The notes under the pieces were generated by a model. It had not been told where the DNA came from, did no database searches, and worked only from the letters and a program-made list of their open reading frames with translations. Position numbers and translations under genes: made by a program. Below, in pieces: positions 11,601-20,295 of a stretch of 64,000 nt of DNA (the stretch's first letter is position 1; every line of letters starts with the position of its first letter). Origin of the DNA: Plecoglossus altivelis (Eukaryota; Chordata; Actinopteri; Osmeriformes; Plecoglossidae); assembly GCA_036571765.1 (NCBI GenBank), contig BROE01000006.1, positions 13,208,300 to 13,272,299 of the forward strand, in the 5' to 3' direction.

Positions 11601-14600
11601 AAACATAGAGGATTGTGGCTAGTCTCCTGTCCTGATGCAGGGAAATGATGATGGAGGAAGGGACATCCAGGTGTGTCTAAGGCTCTTTGGAACAGCAACA
11701 TCTCCTTCTAGTCCGCCTCTGCATCTCTCTCTCTCCATGTCTCCATCCATCCATCATATCCTTTCCTCATTTGTTAATCTATGTATCCTCATTTCTAGGC
11801 TGAAACCCAATCCCTCTTTTGAGACTTCCAGCCACTCATGACGTAAGGAAGAAGGCAGGAAGTGACAACACAAACAGGGGGATGGGAGAGGAGAGACGGA
11901 GGAGGGGGCATTCCCCCTCTCCCTCTATCAGATGGCCTGCAGCCGTCTATCCGGTGACCCATCTGTTAAAACAGTGGCAGCCTGTTGATGTGATCAACCT
12001 CCCCATCCTGGCTGAGACAAGGCCTGCTTCAGCCCACAGATTAGCAGGACAGGGAGGAGGAGGAGGGGGGCTACATTGAGACCCTCCCTCCAAGCAACAC
12101 ACAGAGACACAGTCCATAAATGACTCCTAAGTGACACTGTATCCGGGTGACGTCAACACACTCTGGGCAAAGCTTGGCTGTGATACAATGAGATTAATTA
12201 AGACCGTCTCTCTCTCTCTCTGACAGACACAGCTAAGGGGCTGACTGGTAGATGATTGACTGAACTTCGGAGTGCTGCTGTCTCAATGAGGTTACAATGT
12301 TGGGCCGATCATCCCTCTCCACACTGTCCTCTACATCACATACGTCCAGACAGAGCAGTCACACTTCTTGTGTGTGTGTGTGTGTGTGTTTGGTTAGTTT
12401 TTGTGCGCATGTGTGTGCTTTGCCTGTGGGCAAGTGGGCTTCAGTGTTTCTGCCTGCATCAGCATGTGTGTGCGTGTATGTCTGTGGGACATAAATGCCA
12501 GTCAGCTGCTGTTGTGTTGAGCAGTGCTGAGTAGCTGGTCTTTGGAGATTCTATCCCTTAGGTAAGTCAGTCTTTTGCAAATGACACAGAGACACAACAC
12601 GTCATTAGGGTCCCATTAAGGGTGCCACAGTAGCTGGCTGGCATGTTTTTTTCTGCTGAGTGGGTGTGGAGTCAACCAGGGGGTGGCTATGTGGTGGTAG
12701 TGGTGCTGGGGAGGGGGCCAGGACACCTAGAGCCAGGAGGCCCGGGGCTTGGCCAGGGCTCTTCAGAGGAGCCTGGATGTGCTCCAGGCCCTGCAGACAG
12801 AGACAACATGATTGAAGAGGCCCGGGTCTGAATCCCGTCTGTCTGGTGGGGGGTGAAAGGACAAAGGGTCGCTTCAGCTGGCCAGCGGTGCTCGTGCAGG
12901 AGACGGTGGTGGGAGGAGGAGGGGGAGGACGAGGAGAGGAGACGGGGATGGGGGGGGGCGGTAATGCATCAGGGTCGTGGGTCGCATTCTCTCTTGGCGT
13001 CGGATGACATCACTGGGGATATTTTTTGAAGGGGTGGAGGTGGGGAGGGGGGGAGTGACGCAACTCATAAGAGCTCTCTGCATGACATGATAAAGGGCCT
13101 TTTTACTACGGGGGAGGCTGGTATAAGTGTGCGCACATGGGTCTGTGTGCGGGTGAAAGGGGGAGACTGAGATCTAAGTCAGTGTGTTTGACAGGCTGTC
13201 GAAAACAGAGGACGAGACAGAAGCTCTGGAGCAGACCAATCAGAGGCTGTGACAGACTAAACATAAGAGAGCACAGACATGGACAAGCAAACACGTCTCC
13301 ATCAGCACAGAGATGGAACAAAGACATTATCTACACATTCACCCCAGGCTGCTCAGAGGGGGACTGTACTTCTGTTTGTGTTTGTGCATGTGTGTGTGTG
13401 TATATGTGTATAGATTAGTCCGAGCGTGTTTTTATGTGTACTTGTGTGTATGTGTCCTTGTGTTTGCGTTATATGTGTTTGTATGTGTAAGCGTAGCCCA
13501 TATGTGTGGGAGCGTGTGGGTGTAGCCATGTGTGTGGCGAGCGGGGCATTGTATAAAGAAGGGTGGGTAAGCATTGTGTTGGTGCGTCAGAAAAAAGATG
13601 GGGAGGGCAACTTCATATAAGGGTGTTCTAGCGGAGGCTGGAATGTTCTCTGTCTTTCAACACCTTGGGGGAAAGGAGCTGCGGATCGGGGGCGTTCCTC
13701 CTCCTTTCGTGAGTGGACCAGGTTCAAGTGATGGTATTAATATTTTATTTTTACGACTGAAAATTTATTCTGTCTTGANNNNNNNNNNTCAGTGTGTTTG
13801 ACAGGCTGTCGAAAACAGAGGACGAGACAGAAGCTCTGGAGCAGACCAATCAGAGGCTGTGACAGACTAAACATAAGAGAGCACAGACATGGACAAGCAA
13901 ACACGTCTCCATCAGCACAGAGATGGAACAAAGACATTATCTACACATTCACCCCAGGCTGCTCAGAGGGGGACTGTACTTCTGTTTGTGTTTGTGCATG
14001 TGTGTGTGTGTATATGTGTATAGATTAGTCCGAGCGTGTTTTTATGTGTACTTGTGTGTATGTGTCCTTGTGTTTGCGTTATATGTGTTTGTATGTGTAA
14101 GCGTAGCCCATATGTGTGGGAGCGTGTGGGTGTAGCCATGTGTGTGGGCGCGCGTGGGTGTAGCCATGTGTGTGGTCAGAGATGGAGGCAAACTATGTCT
14201 GCGCTGCTGTCCAACTACCTTTGGGAAAACAAAGGATAGCAGAGAAGAATGAGGGGGAGAAGACGAGAGGGGGCGGGGGGAGAGAGAGAAGGGAAGAGAG
14301 AGGCGAATGAATCCCGAACGGCTCCCAGGGGAGTGGCCCGCAAGACGCGGGGAAGGCGGGGGTGTGGGGGAGGAAGGGGGGGCAGGAGGACATCTAGATC
14401 TATGAAACGTGTTGGGTGGATGTCTAACCCCATACAGACAGCCTTGAGACCACCCCCACCACCAAACCCAAAAAACACACAACACCCTCCAAGATAAACA
14501 AACACACAAACACACAGTCACACAGTTACAGGCAGCGTAATTTCAAGTAAGGCTTTTTTTGCAGACCAACTCACCCAACTGTCTCCTCTCATTTCATCTA

Positions 14601-16365
14601 ATCATGACTCTCCTGACCTCGCTGACACCAGGGTCTGTTCCACGTCCAATCACTTTTATTGACTATCATCTTCATCTCTCTTCTCTCTTTTCTCGGTCTC
14701 CCCCCCCCACTCCATCTTCCTGACTCAGCATAGCTCTCCCTGGCTCGTAACCAAATCAACGTCCTCCACTGGCCGCGTTACAGCCTTTCATTAAGATAAA
14801 AGCCCTAATACACACACACACTTGGGCGCGCACACACTTCCACCAGGAGGAAGGACACGTATGGATGAAGCTTGGCCTGTGAAGCTGCAGGCTAGAGAAC
14901 AACCGAGATGAACCGAGAGAGGGAGGCCAGGAGGCAGAGAGGATGGATGAACGTGAGCGAGGGGGAGGGAGGGAGGGAGGGGGGAAGGGATGGGGGGAAA
15001 GGGGGTTAGGAGGTGAAGAAGAGGAATGAGGAGGGGAGGACGACAAGGCCATCACTTTCTTCTCTCCATGTTGAAGTCATTTCTTTGGGGGCGAGGGAGA
15101 GAGGGATGCGGGCCGTTCTCTGGCCAGGGTCCAGACTCGGCTCCGAGGAGCCTGATTAGCATAGAGAGCCTGCTCCCTCTCGCTGGCCCATGGCAGCCAG
15201 AGGAGGGGGCGGAGGCCAGAGCCTCCACCCAGAAAGAGGTTGACCATGTGGGCCTGCAAAGACTGTGCGGCTGGAGAAATGACAGGATGCATGCATCCGA
15301 TCTTAGGATAGAAATCTACAATAAACCGTAAGTAAATGTTAGTACATCACCAATATTAAACACTCTGCACAATAGTGAAGTACAACAACAACAGCCTTTG
15401 CATGGGACGCAATGTGTTCCAACTTGAGTTGGGAAACACAGCTGATTAGCACACAGCTTAAAGTGAGGCAACTTGCAACCACAGAACTACTTCCTGTTGT
15501 GTGGATCCTCCCAGTTTGATAGGTGGCCAGATAAGTGGGAACCAGTTCAGCAGAAGAGCTGAACTGCTGTCCAGGAACATCACACAGCTTTGCTGCGGCT
15601 GAGCTCTCCTCCAGAGGCAGATCTAACGATGCCCACCTGCTGGGAGGACTTCTGCCTAAGGGCACAGTGAGCCAGACGGAACACAGTCACCGTGCGTGTG
15701 TATCCGAGAGAGAGAGGGAGAGAGAGGCTGATCTAATCAACATTGGACCTGCTTTGAAGAAGGAATGATCTCTTCTCATTGGCTCGTCCGTGACAAAGTT
15801 CCTTTGAGGATTTTCCTGCGTCCTCCACAATCTACGCTTCAAACCCCGTCATGCCTTGTCCTGTACTGCCAGCGCTTCCTGTCACAAGGGAATGTCTGTC
15901 CTCTCCAAGGGCAGGAAGGGATAAGAGCTGACCAGAGGGATAACCTCACTTCCTGTTTGCCCAACGCCCACGTATCATGTGTCAACCTCCATCTAACCTC
16001 CCCAGCCACCACCCCCACCCCCACCCCCACCTGTGTGGGTCCCTGCAGCAGATATCGACCCTTCGTCCATCTGACTGTGCTCCTGCGTCTGCTCAGACAC
16101 AGGGGCCCGCCTGTGCTGGAGGGGACAGCGGGGACATTGGGGTTACAAAACTTGGCTGTAACTCACTCATTCCTCTCCAGGTGCAATCTCAGCTTCCGCC
16201 CCCCAGCTGTCACCAGGACCTCGGCCTCTGCCGGATGCTGGCAGGAATAACACACACACACACACCTGGATGAATCATCTGCTCAGTTTGACACTGGGAT
16301 TGTTGAATCAGGTGAAGAATGTGGTGTAGTGAAGACTTTGTCATTGGAGTTACAATGAGAGAGAG

Positions 16366-16450
<85 letters not shown>

Positions 16451-17320
16451 GAGACAGACAGAAAGACAGACAGACAGAGAGAGAGAGACAGCCAGAGAGA
16501 GAGAGAGACAGCCAGAGAGAGAGAGAGAGAGACAGCCAGAGAGAGAGACAGAGAGAGAGAGAGAGCGAGAGAGACAGAGAGAGAAAGAAAGAGAGCCCAG
16601 AATGACAGGAAGGTGAGACAGTTCAGTTCATCACACACCAGTCACAGCCTCTCACCTCCTTCGTGAGAGAGGATCTCCTGAGTCTGCCAGGGTGTATCCA
16701 GTATGGATAGGTAATCTCATAGCCCTCTTTGTCCCGCAGGCTGATCCTTAGTGGGCTCCCACTCTCTATCACCAACAATCACAGTTAAGGTCACCAACAA
16801 TCACAGTTACACAGTTAAGGTCACTGGGATGAGAACCATTGATCGATGAATGTATAAACCAATTGACAGCCAGACTGACTGTCGGAAAGATCTTTTGGTT
16901 AATTGGCTGAATTATGGACAAACGGACTCTACATTCAACAAAGTAAGAGTATGACATGTTTACGTTGGTGCACCGTTTGCGACACAAGCTTGACCTGTCG
17001 TTAAATAACTGAAGATTGATCGCCACAATTAATGAATAACTTTCCAACTATTCGATGTAAAGAAAGCGCTGCAACGAAATGCAAAATAACTCGGAACAAT
17101 GATGTGTGATGCAATGCAATTATAACATGTTGATAAAAGCCGCGAGAACATGAGAATTTCGATGCCCAAATAAATTCATTTTAAAGGAAAAAAACAGGCA
17201 GAACTCACCATCACTAGCGGCGCTTTCAGAGAAGGACACCCCTAAGAAGATGATTAAATACAGAAACAAACCAGACGTTGCAGTGCGTGACAGTACATCA
17301 AGACAAAGTCGTAGACGCAT
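2930..17320 (-). CDS. adam19: ADAM19-like membrane metalloprotease-disintegrin (21 exons found)
   Basis: Type I membrane zinc metalloprotease that sheds cell-surface proteins. Coding exons in transcript order: 17320-17209, 16765-16656, 16237-16167, 10517-10439, 10217-10141, 9143-8936, 8761-8696, 8333-8262, 8150-7984, 7817-7733, 7647-7508, 7225-7048, 6927-6838, 6371-6176, 5785-5677, 5095-4882, 4541-4464, 4089-3981, 3888-3759, 3652-3496 and 3283-2930. All junction phases agree, giving 934 codons before the last exon. Exon lengths of 77, 66, 72, 167, 85, 178 and 90 bp are the usual ADAM pattern. Domains: signal peptide, prodomain, basic RRR at the prodomain end (about residues 217-219), catalytic HEMGHNFGMSHD (364-375), disintegrin, cysteine-rich, EGF, transmembrane segment (about 723-745), Pro-rich tail. 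ADAM19 rather than ADAM12 or ADAM33 is chosen from the RDAKCGKIQC stretch, the tail motif SGHANPTF and the THG1L/LSM11/CLINT1 neighbourhood. The C-terminus is unresolved. Confidence 0.93.
3496..3652 (-). CDS. adam19: adam19 exon 20: cytoplasmic tail with tetrapeptide repeat
   Basis: In the correct frame (phase 2 in) the exon reads CPGPTEVKDS, then alternating SGHA and SGPA units, then SGHANPTFLLKGSDKL. The GHANPTF end matches human ADAM19. The repeat is a 12-bp in-frame minisatellite. The donor is TTG|GTGAGG. Confidence 0.85.
3531..3624 (-). repeat. adam19: 12-bp coding minisatellite in adam19 exon 20
   Basis: About seven to eight 12-bp units encode SGHA or SGPA on the minus strand. The unit is a multiple of three, so copy changes keep the frame. 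Confidence 0.85.
3759..3888 (-). CDS. adam19: adam19 exon 19: transmembrane segment
   Basis: A run of about 23 hydrophobic residues (LLPVLLLLLLAGFVLLVVVG) is followed by CYYRQKLRPLKTS, a classic stop-transfer sequence. The donor AT|GTATGA leaves phase 2. Confidence 0.9.
3981..4089 (-). CDS. adam19: adam19 exon 18: EGF-like domain
   Basis: Encodes LCNNNHNCHCDSGWAPPLCD and then GSGGSLDSGPV, the EGF-like end and GGSxDSGP juxtamembrane motif shared by ADAM12 and ADAM19. The donor A|GTATGA was chosen because its phase (1) matches the next exon. Confidence 0.92.
4396..4462. repeat. (CA)n microsatellite at adam19 intron 17 start
   Basis: Imperfect CA run. On the transcribed strand it is a (GT)n run starting within the donor of exon 17. 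Confidence 0.9.
4464..4541 (-). CDS. adam19: adam19 exon 17: cysteine-rich end and EGF start
   Basis: Encodes ICFGGECRNASFLRADEC and KCHGHG. The donor GGG|GTACGT runs straight into a (GT)n microsatellite. Confidence 0.93.
4882..5095 (-). CDS. adam19: adam19 exon 16: cysteine-rich domain
   Basis: Encodes DAKCGKIQCLSS and CRGTHVYRGGPEDEGQ, then LDPGLVLTGTMCGEDG, all close to ADAM19 of other vertebrates. Acceptor ccccag|AGACG, donor GGG|GTGAGG. Confidence 0.94.
5315..5665. repeat. adam19: 40-bp minisatellite in adam19 intron 15
   Basis: About eight to nine units of 40 bp, each holding TATACAGTACTGTACTGTGC and a GTGGATACTGTACTAC-type half. CAGTACTG is self-complementary. The array ends about 12 bases from the exon 15 donor. 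Confidence 0.9.
5677..5785 (-). CDS. adam19: adam19 exon 15: cysteine-rich domain
   Basis: Encodes RPAPDLCFERVNEAGDSYGN. A GT 15 bases upstream (at 5691) could act as a donor. The GACAG|GTGAAA donor at 5676 is preferred because it restores CKDRDAKCGK, collinear with human ADAM19. Confidence 0.9.
6176..6371 (-). CDS. adam19: adam19 exon 14: disintegrin loop and cysteine-rich start
   Basis: Encodes GSCDLPEYCDGKSESCP and DGTSCSWGRAFCYTGMC. The CDLPEYCDG disintegrin loop occupies the RGD position. The donor G|GTCAGT leaves phase 1. Confidence 0.94.
6480..6834. repeat. adam19: Degenerate GAGA/CAGACAGATAG minisatellite in adam19 intron 13
   Basis: Repeated blocks of GAGAGCCAGACAGATAG and GAGAGTGACAG with variable spacing. 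On the minus strand the array starts four bases after the exon 13 donor. Confidence 0.8.
6838..6927 (-). CDS. adam19: adam19 exon 13: disintegrin domain (90 bp)
   Basis: Encodes PCCNASNCTLKAGAECAHG, the conserved C-C-x-x-x-C-x-L-x-x-G-x-x-C pattern. The donor AAG|GTACTG opens directly into a repeat-rich intron of CTGTCTGGCTCTCT-type units. Confidence 0.95.
7048..7225 (-). CDS. adam19: adam19 exon 12: catalytic end and disintegrin start (178 bp)
   Basis: Encodes KCLFNLPNTR, then RCGNGYLEDGEECDCG, the canonical disintegrin start. The acceptor is preceded by (GT)n and the donor is GAG|GTAGGC. Confidence 0.96.
7508..7647 (-). CDS. adam19: adam19 exon 11: zinc-binding active site
   Basis: Encodes ATMAHEMGHNFGMSHD. 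The three zinc-ligand His residues (about 364, 368 and 374) and catalytic Glu365 are intact, and the Met-turn follows (CIMAAA). The protease is therefore predicted to be active, unlike inactive ADAM paralogues. Acceptor ctctag|GACC, donor GG|GTGAGA. Confidence 0.97.
7733..7817 (-). CDS. adam19: adam19 exon 10: catalytic domain (85 bp)
   Basis: Encodes GTTIGLAPLKAMCSEYQSGG, the conserved segment with the active-site cleft strand before the zinc helix. Acceptor ctcag|GGGCG, donor TCG|GTAAGA. Confidence 0.95.
7984..8150 (-). CDS. adam19: adam19 exon 9: catalytic domain (167 bp)
   Basis: Encodes IRVALIGLEVWSAQDRI and NDNAQLIT, both hallmark reprolysin stretches. The donor is AC|GTCAGT. The 167-bp length equals the usual ADAM exon 9. 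Confidence 0.95.
8262..8333 (-). CDS. adam19: adam19 exon 8: catalytic domain (72 bp)
   Basis: Encodes FQKHNQSIERTKLKLLEAAN and continues YVDK, the helix after the first strand. The donor is AAA|GTAAGT. The acceptor is preceded by a GT-rich repeat rather than a polypyrimidine tract. Phase 0 on both sides. Confidence 0.92.
8337..8413. repeat. (CA)n tract forming the adam19 exon 8 acceptor region
   Basis: CA-rich on plus, hence GT-rich on the transcribed strand, right up to the AG before exon 8. Confidence 0.85.
8606..8690. repeat. (GT)n microsatellite in adam19 intron 7
   Basis: Long imperfect GT run within a few bases of the exon 7 donor. Confidence 0.9.
8696..8761 (-). CDS. adam19: adam19 exon 7: start of catalytic domain (66 bp)
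   Basis: Acceptor tttccaag|GAGCAC, donor GAG|GTCAGA. Encodes NMKYVELLLVADHAE, the first strand of the reprolysin catalytic domain. A second in-frame AG three bases downstream could serve as a NAGNAG-like acceptor. Intron 7 starts close to a (CA/GT)n run. Confidence 0.9.
8936..9143 (-). CDS. adam19: adam19 exon 6: prodomain end and maturation site
   Basis: Acceptor ttcccag|GGGACTG, donor AGA|GTGAGT. Begins GLITLNTSLNYLIEPLP, the ADAM GLI-x-N-x-S-Y-x-IEPL motif. A single Cys in NSSCQHH is a candidate cysteine switch. The exon ends in RRR, a plausible furin-type cleavage point directly before the catalytic domain (inference). Confidence 0.9.
10061..10124. repeat. (CA)n microsatellite in adam19 intron 5
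   Basis: Imperfect CA/CT run about 15 bases downstream of the exon 5 donor on the minus strand. Confidence 0.88.
10141..10217 (-). CDS. adam19: adam19 exon 5: prodomain (77 bp)
   Basis: Acceptor gttgcag|GGGCAC, donor CAG|GTAAGA. Encodes GHCLYHGWVQG and SSVALSTCSGLR, the conserved HCxYxG and S-x-STCxGLR prodomain motifs. Confidence 0.92.
10439..10517 (-). CDS. adam19: adam19 exon 4: prodomain
   Basis: Acceptor ctgcag|GCAGTTG, donor ACT|GTGAGT. Reads QLLAPGFQEIWYTPSG, matching the ADAM LLAxGYxExxYxxxG motif. It lies 5.6 kb downstream of exon 3. Intron 3 contains a 10-N gap and a false-looking duplication. Confidence 0.87.
13179..13537 (+). repeat. Left copy of an exact 359-bp duplication
   Basis: Identical on reading to 13789-14147 (offset 610 bp), on the other side of a 10-N gap. 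Probably a contig-end overlap left unmerged. Confidence 0.85.
13779..13788. other. Assembly gap, 10 N
   Basis: Ten N inside adam19 intron 3. Such a fixed short run is typically a placeholder for an unknown distance. Confidence 0.95.
13789..14147 (+). repeat. Right copy of an exact 359-bp duplication
   Basis: Starts at the first base after the N run and matches 13179-13537. The sequences diverge after 14147. Confidence 0.85.
16167..16237 (-). CDS. adam19: adam19 exon 3: prodomain
   Basis: Acceptor ctgccag|CATCC, donor GA|GTGAGT. Encodes GGRKLRLHLERNE, the conserved ADAM prodomain L-x-L-x-L-E-x-N-E strand. Phase 0 in, phase 2 out. Confidence 0.88.
16353..16590. repeat. (GA)n / (CAGA)n compound microsatellite in adam19 intron 2
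   Basis: GA run, then about 15 CAGA units, then mixed GAGACAGC blocks. A homopurine-homopyrimidine tract of this length could form H-DNA (inference). Confidence 0.9.
16656..16765 (-). CDS. adam19: adam19 exon 2: prodomain
   Basis: Acceptor tgatag|AGAGT, donor GAG|GTGAGA. Encodes the prodomain start, with DKEGYEITYPYWIHPG resembling the YEI-x-P-W motif at the start of ADAM prodomains. Phase 1 in, phase 0 out. Confidence 0.8.
17209..17320 (-). CDS. adam19: adam19 exon 1: start codon and signal peptide
   Basis: ATG at 17318-17320. A short basic N-terminus (MRLRLCLDVL) precedes a hydrophobic stretch (GLFLYLIIFLGVSF), which fits a signal peptide. The donor is G|GTGAGT at 17208, ending in phase 1. 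An in-frame stop upstream was not checked exhaustively. Confidence 0.8.
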
Positions 17321-18204
17321 TCTATAATGAGCGAATTATACACGCGATTTAAATCTTTAAACGACAAAAAGCCGTTTTATTCACTCTTCAAATAAGATCG
17401 AATCCATGAACGCAAAGCGCCTATAATTCTCGGTTTGAGCCGTATAAAGTCTTCAACAGCCTACAGATGCTCCGACACTGTCATCTCTTATTGGAGATAA
17501 CCCCTCCCCTTGCTCTTTCATGAGTAGAGAGCGGACTACCGGGAGACCACTGCCCAGTTAAGTTCTGTCAGCGAAGGCAAGCCTCCGCTTTATTCTCGGG
17601 TGCAATCGGTTCCTTCTGATAAAGGTTTTCACATTCTCGGTAGCACTAGCAGGCAGTATGGTCCATTAAAATACTATGAAATAGCAAGCATGTCTGCAAC
17701 ATGTTCAATCGAAATGGTGCTCTTTTTTCAAATGGTGCTCTGACACTAAAGTGACGCTCCTATCAGTGGTAAATGTCACACACTCACACAGCCAGGGTCA
17801 GGGGGATGAAGTGCCTGTGGTATTCTTAGAGCTGGAAACTGAACAGGCAATCAAAAGGAACACAGACAGGAAGTCAAGAAGCCTCAGAACACCAGGTATT
17901 GACTTGCATTTTCCTCCATTAAGCCACAGCCACACCAACCTCTTGGCCAGACAGAGAGAGGGAGGGAGTGTGTGGTTTACTGTAAGCATGAGGCAGATGC
18001 CAGACAGCACGAGTCTAGCGTAGCGCTCAGTAGATAACTGGCAGAACATCCCCCCCTCCCGTCCCTTCGACACCAACAGCAAGACCGTCCACCATTTCCA
18101 ACTGTTTCCCACCTCTGGCAGCAGTTCTATCTGAAGAGCAGAACACGTTCAACCCGATGGCTTTGATCACTGTTTGGGTGGTTTCGAAGCGACAGAGGAA
18201 CACA
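17321..18204. promoter_or_regulatory. adam19 upstream region / thg1l 3' flank
   Basis: About 0.9 kb between the adam19 start codon and the thg1l polyadenylation site. It must hold the adam19 5' UTR and promoter. It is unique, repeat-poor sequence with several CpG near 17380-17640. No gene is seen, and specifically no HMG-box SOX30. Confidence 0.45.
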
Positions 18205-18224
18205 ACTGAATGGTGTTTAAACAC

Positions 18225-18230
18225 TTTATT
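18225..18230 (-). terminator. thg1l: thg1l polyadenylation signal
   Basis: AATAAA on the minus strand, about 320 bases after the stop codon. The intervening 3' UTR contains two N at 18502-18503. Confidence 0.65.
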
Positions 18231-18547
18231 AACAGGGTGGACAGCATGGAGGTGTTTCTGGGGCTGATCACCTGTTGACCTGAGGGTTGCTCCAGGAAAC
18301 AAGTACATTTGTGGAGGGATTCAGTGTCAATGAATGCCCATTCAGTCCAACTCTTCTGACCAGGTTTAATAGTGAGGTTTCATCCATGGAGTGGCTTGCT
18401 CCATTCAGGGATCAGTACAGCGTTATCTCCAAGCATGCTGCATAGGTGACAAATCGGTCTGCTACAGACACAGTCCAGACTAAGACTCTCTGGGCTCCAG
18501 TNNACCAGAGCCCCTCCCACTGGACTGAAGCCCTGCCGTGTGATTGG

Positions 18548-18712
18548 TCAGCAGCCGTCGTCCTCCAGGATGTCAGGGTGCTCCTCCCAGAACTCCTCCC
18601 CTATGAGGTCACAGTGGTGGGCGTGAACCATCCTCCGGGGGCGGACCACCTGCACCTCCTTCTCCACCTCCTCGTTTGGAAGCTTCACCCATTTGGTGAC
18701 CATCTCCTCGTG
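18548..18712 (-). CDS. thg1l: thg1l exon 6 with stop
   Basis: Encodes EEMVTKWVKLPNEEVEKEVQ and CDLIGEEFWEEHPDILEDDG, ending in Cys and TGA at 18548-18550. The acidic C-terminus resembles the human protein. Confidence 0.95.
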   Translation of the reverse strand, partial: HEEMVTKWVKLPNEEVEKEVQVVRPRRMVHAHHCDLIGEEFWEEHPDILEDDGC

Positions 18713-20295
18713 CTGGAGGAGGGAAAAGGGAGAGGCACGGTGTTAAGGCCAAACGGCACGGCCAGATCCGGCCAATCAGGAGGAGAGGGTGTGTCCTACC
18801 TTCTCCCAGATGAGCGCTGTGCCCTTCCGGTGCACGAGAGGCTCGTTGTTGTAGTTGATGTCAAACTCCGAGAACAGGATCTCGTTCTTATCTGCAGCCA
18901 GCGTTCCCTGGGAAGAGGAGATAACCAGCATCTAAGGTATGGCTCACTGGGTAAGAGCCTGTACCACTAAGGTTAATGCCTCATGCTGGGGGCAAAAAAG
19001 AAAAGAAATGAACAATACACCATGAAAGATAGCCGAAAGCCAAACTAGACTGATTGTACCTAGTACCTGATTGTTTAACTGGAATGTTCTGGTGTACCTC
19101 AGTGTGTCTATGTCTCAGGGAGCCCACTGCCACAGTAGGGCAGTTAGATCCCAGTCTTATGATCCAGCTCTCACCTTTAAGCGCCCCTCTGCTTGGATGG
19201 TTGTGAGCCCGCCCCTCTGAACCAACGTCCAGAACACAGTGTTGTACAAGTTGTTGATGTGACCTGATCAGAACGAGCATAGAAAAAAAAACATACAAAC
19301 ACTTCTGTGCACTCTGGTAAACAAGCACAACAGGTATTTAGATGTGAGTGTGACATTACGTGTGTCACACTGTCTGTGTATAACAAGAGAGGTGGGGGTC
19401 TGGGCGCTTACAGTCAGCTTGCCTCCAGCTCACATAGTCTCTCAGGTTACGGTTGCTAGGATACAAGACCACCCTGCCGTCGAAGCCTGGGGGGTAGAGG
19501 AGGGGTTGTTCCCCGAAGTGGTCCTTCCAGTAAAACACATAGGAGGAGGAGAACTGGGATGCCACATGGGTCATCAGCTTACTGTAGGGAGCCAGGGATG
19601 GAGGGATGGAGGAGGAGGAGAGGTGGGGGGAGGAGAGAAGGCAGGGAGATGAGAGGAGATGAGCATTAACATGGCAACAGGCATTCAAAAAGCAGGCTGG
19701 AGTACAATGTGCAGTGACAATATGGTCTACATGTATAACTACCTAGGTGTGTGTTTATGTGAGTGTACAAGGCTGTTTGTATGCTTGGAAGGGAGGCGGA
19801 TTGCAACCTCACCTGGCTCTCCTCTTGAACCAGTTGGAGGTCCTCTTGAAGACAAAGCTGAACTCATCGCTCTGCCCGTAGGCCAGAACGATGTCCTCCA
19901 GCTCCTCCATGACCGAGCGCGCGCTGCGCGTCATCAGCCCCAGCGCTCTGTCGTCATTGGGCTTAGCGAAGTTGTGCTGCTCCGCAAACCTGTCGACCAA
20001 ACACAAGCACTGTCAACTTTACGCAAGCGTATCTGTGGAAGGAAATGAATAAACGTTGCAATAACCTTTCCGCTGGGTCATGCGGGTGTCAACCCACTCA
20101 CTTGTGAAAGTTGCGTCCATCCAGTCGTACAACAATGTAGCAGTTTCGCAAACACGTGTCATCCGTTTCAAAGTTGCGAACGTACTCAAACTTGCTCTTG
20201 GCCATTTTGGCACGGCTGGTACAGAATCGTGCCACAGACGACAAGACGCAAGTATTTACGTATCCAGTAAATCTGTGCGTGACCAGAGTTAGCAT
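18548..20295 (-). CDS. thg1l: tRNA-His guanylyltransferase (THG1-like), 6 exons, 300 aa
   Basis: Adds the extra 5' guanosine (G-1) to tRNA-His by 3'-5' polymerisation, which is required for histidyl-tRNA synthetase recognition. Exons: 20295-20102, 19989-19813, 19581-19412, 19263-19175, 18907-18800 and 18712-18548, all in matching phase; 903 bp including stop. Visible motifs: AKSKFEYVR, the metal-binding RLDGRNFHK (Asp near 59), AYGQSDEFSFVFKR (Asp near 106) and ADCHINNLYNTVFW. The length (300 aa) is close to human THG1L (298). The first Met gives a 30-residue basic, Asp/Glu-free extension before MAKSK that could be a mitochondrial presequence. Starting at the second Met (residue 31) would give the cytosolic-type core. 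Head-to-head with lsm11 over about 480 bp. Confidence 0.96.
18800..18907 (-). CDS. thg1l: thg1l exon 5
   Basis: Encodes GTLAADKNEILFSEFDINYN and then HRKGTALIWEK. Acceptor cccag|GGAAC, donor AAG|GTAGGA. Confidence 0.95.
19175..19263 (-). CDS. thg1l: thg1l exon 4
   Basis: The split Cys codon is completed, then HINNLYNTVFWTLVQRGG, the conserved HINNLYN segment that contacts tRNA and nucleotide. Acceptor gatcag|GTCAC, donor AAG|GTGAGA. Confidence 0.95.
19412..19581 (-). CDS. thg1l: thg1l exon 3
   Basis: Encodes KLMTHVASQFSSSYVFYWKD, PPGFDGRVVLYPSN and SWRQADC. Acceptor ctacag|TAAGC, donor T|GTAAGC. Confidence 0.96.
19813..19989 (-). CDS. thg1l: thg1l exon 2
   Basis: Encodes FAEQHNFAKPNDDRALGLMT, then LAYGQSDEFSFVFKR, the second metal-binding motif. 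Acceptor tcgacag|GTTTG, donor AG|GTGAGG. Confidence 0.96.
20102..20295 (-). CDS. thg1l: thg1l exon 1
   Basis: Start codon at 20293-20295. Encodes the N-terminal extension, then MAKSKFEYVRNFETDD and the catalytic VVRLDGRNFHK. Donor AA|GTGAGT, phase 2. Confidence 0.93.

Larger units (their letters stand above)
10518..16166 (-). other. adam19: adam19 intron 3 (about 5.6 kb)
   Basis: Long intron between prodomain exons 3 and 4. It contains several (GT)n tracts, G-rich runs at 12900-13050 and 14250-14400, a 10-N gap and an exact 359-bp duplication. No internal gene is recognised. Confidence 0.7.
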
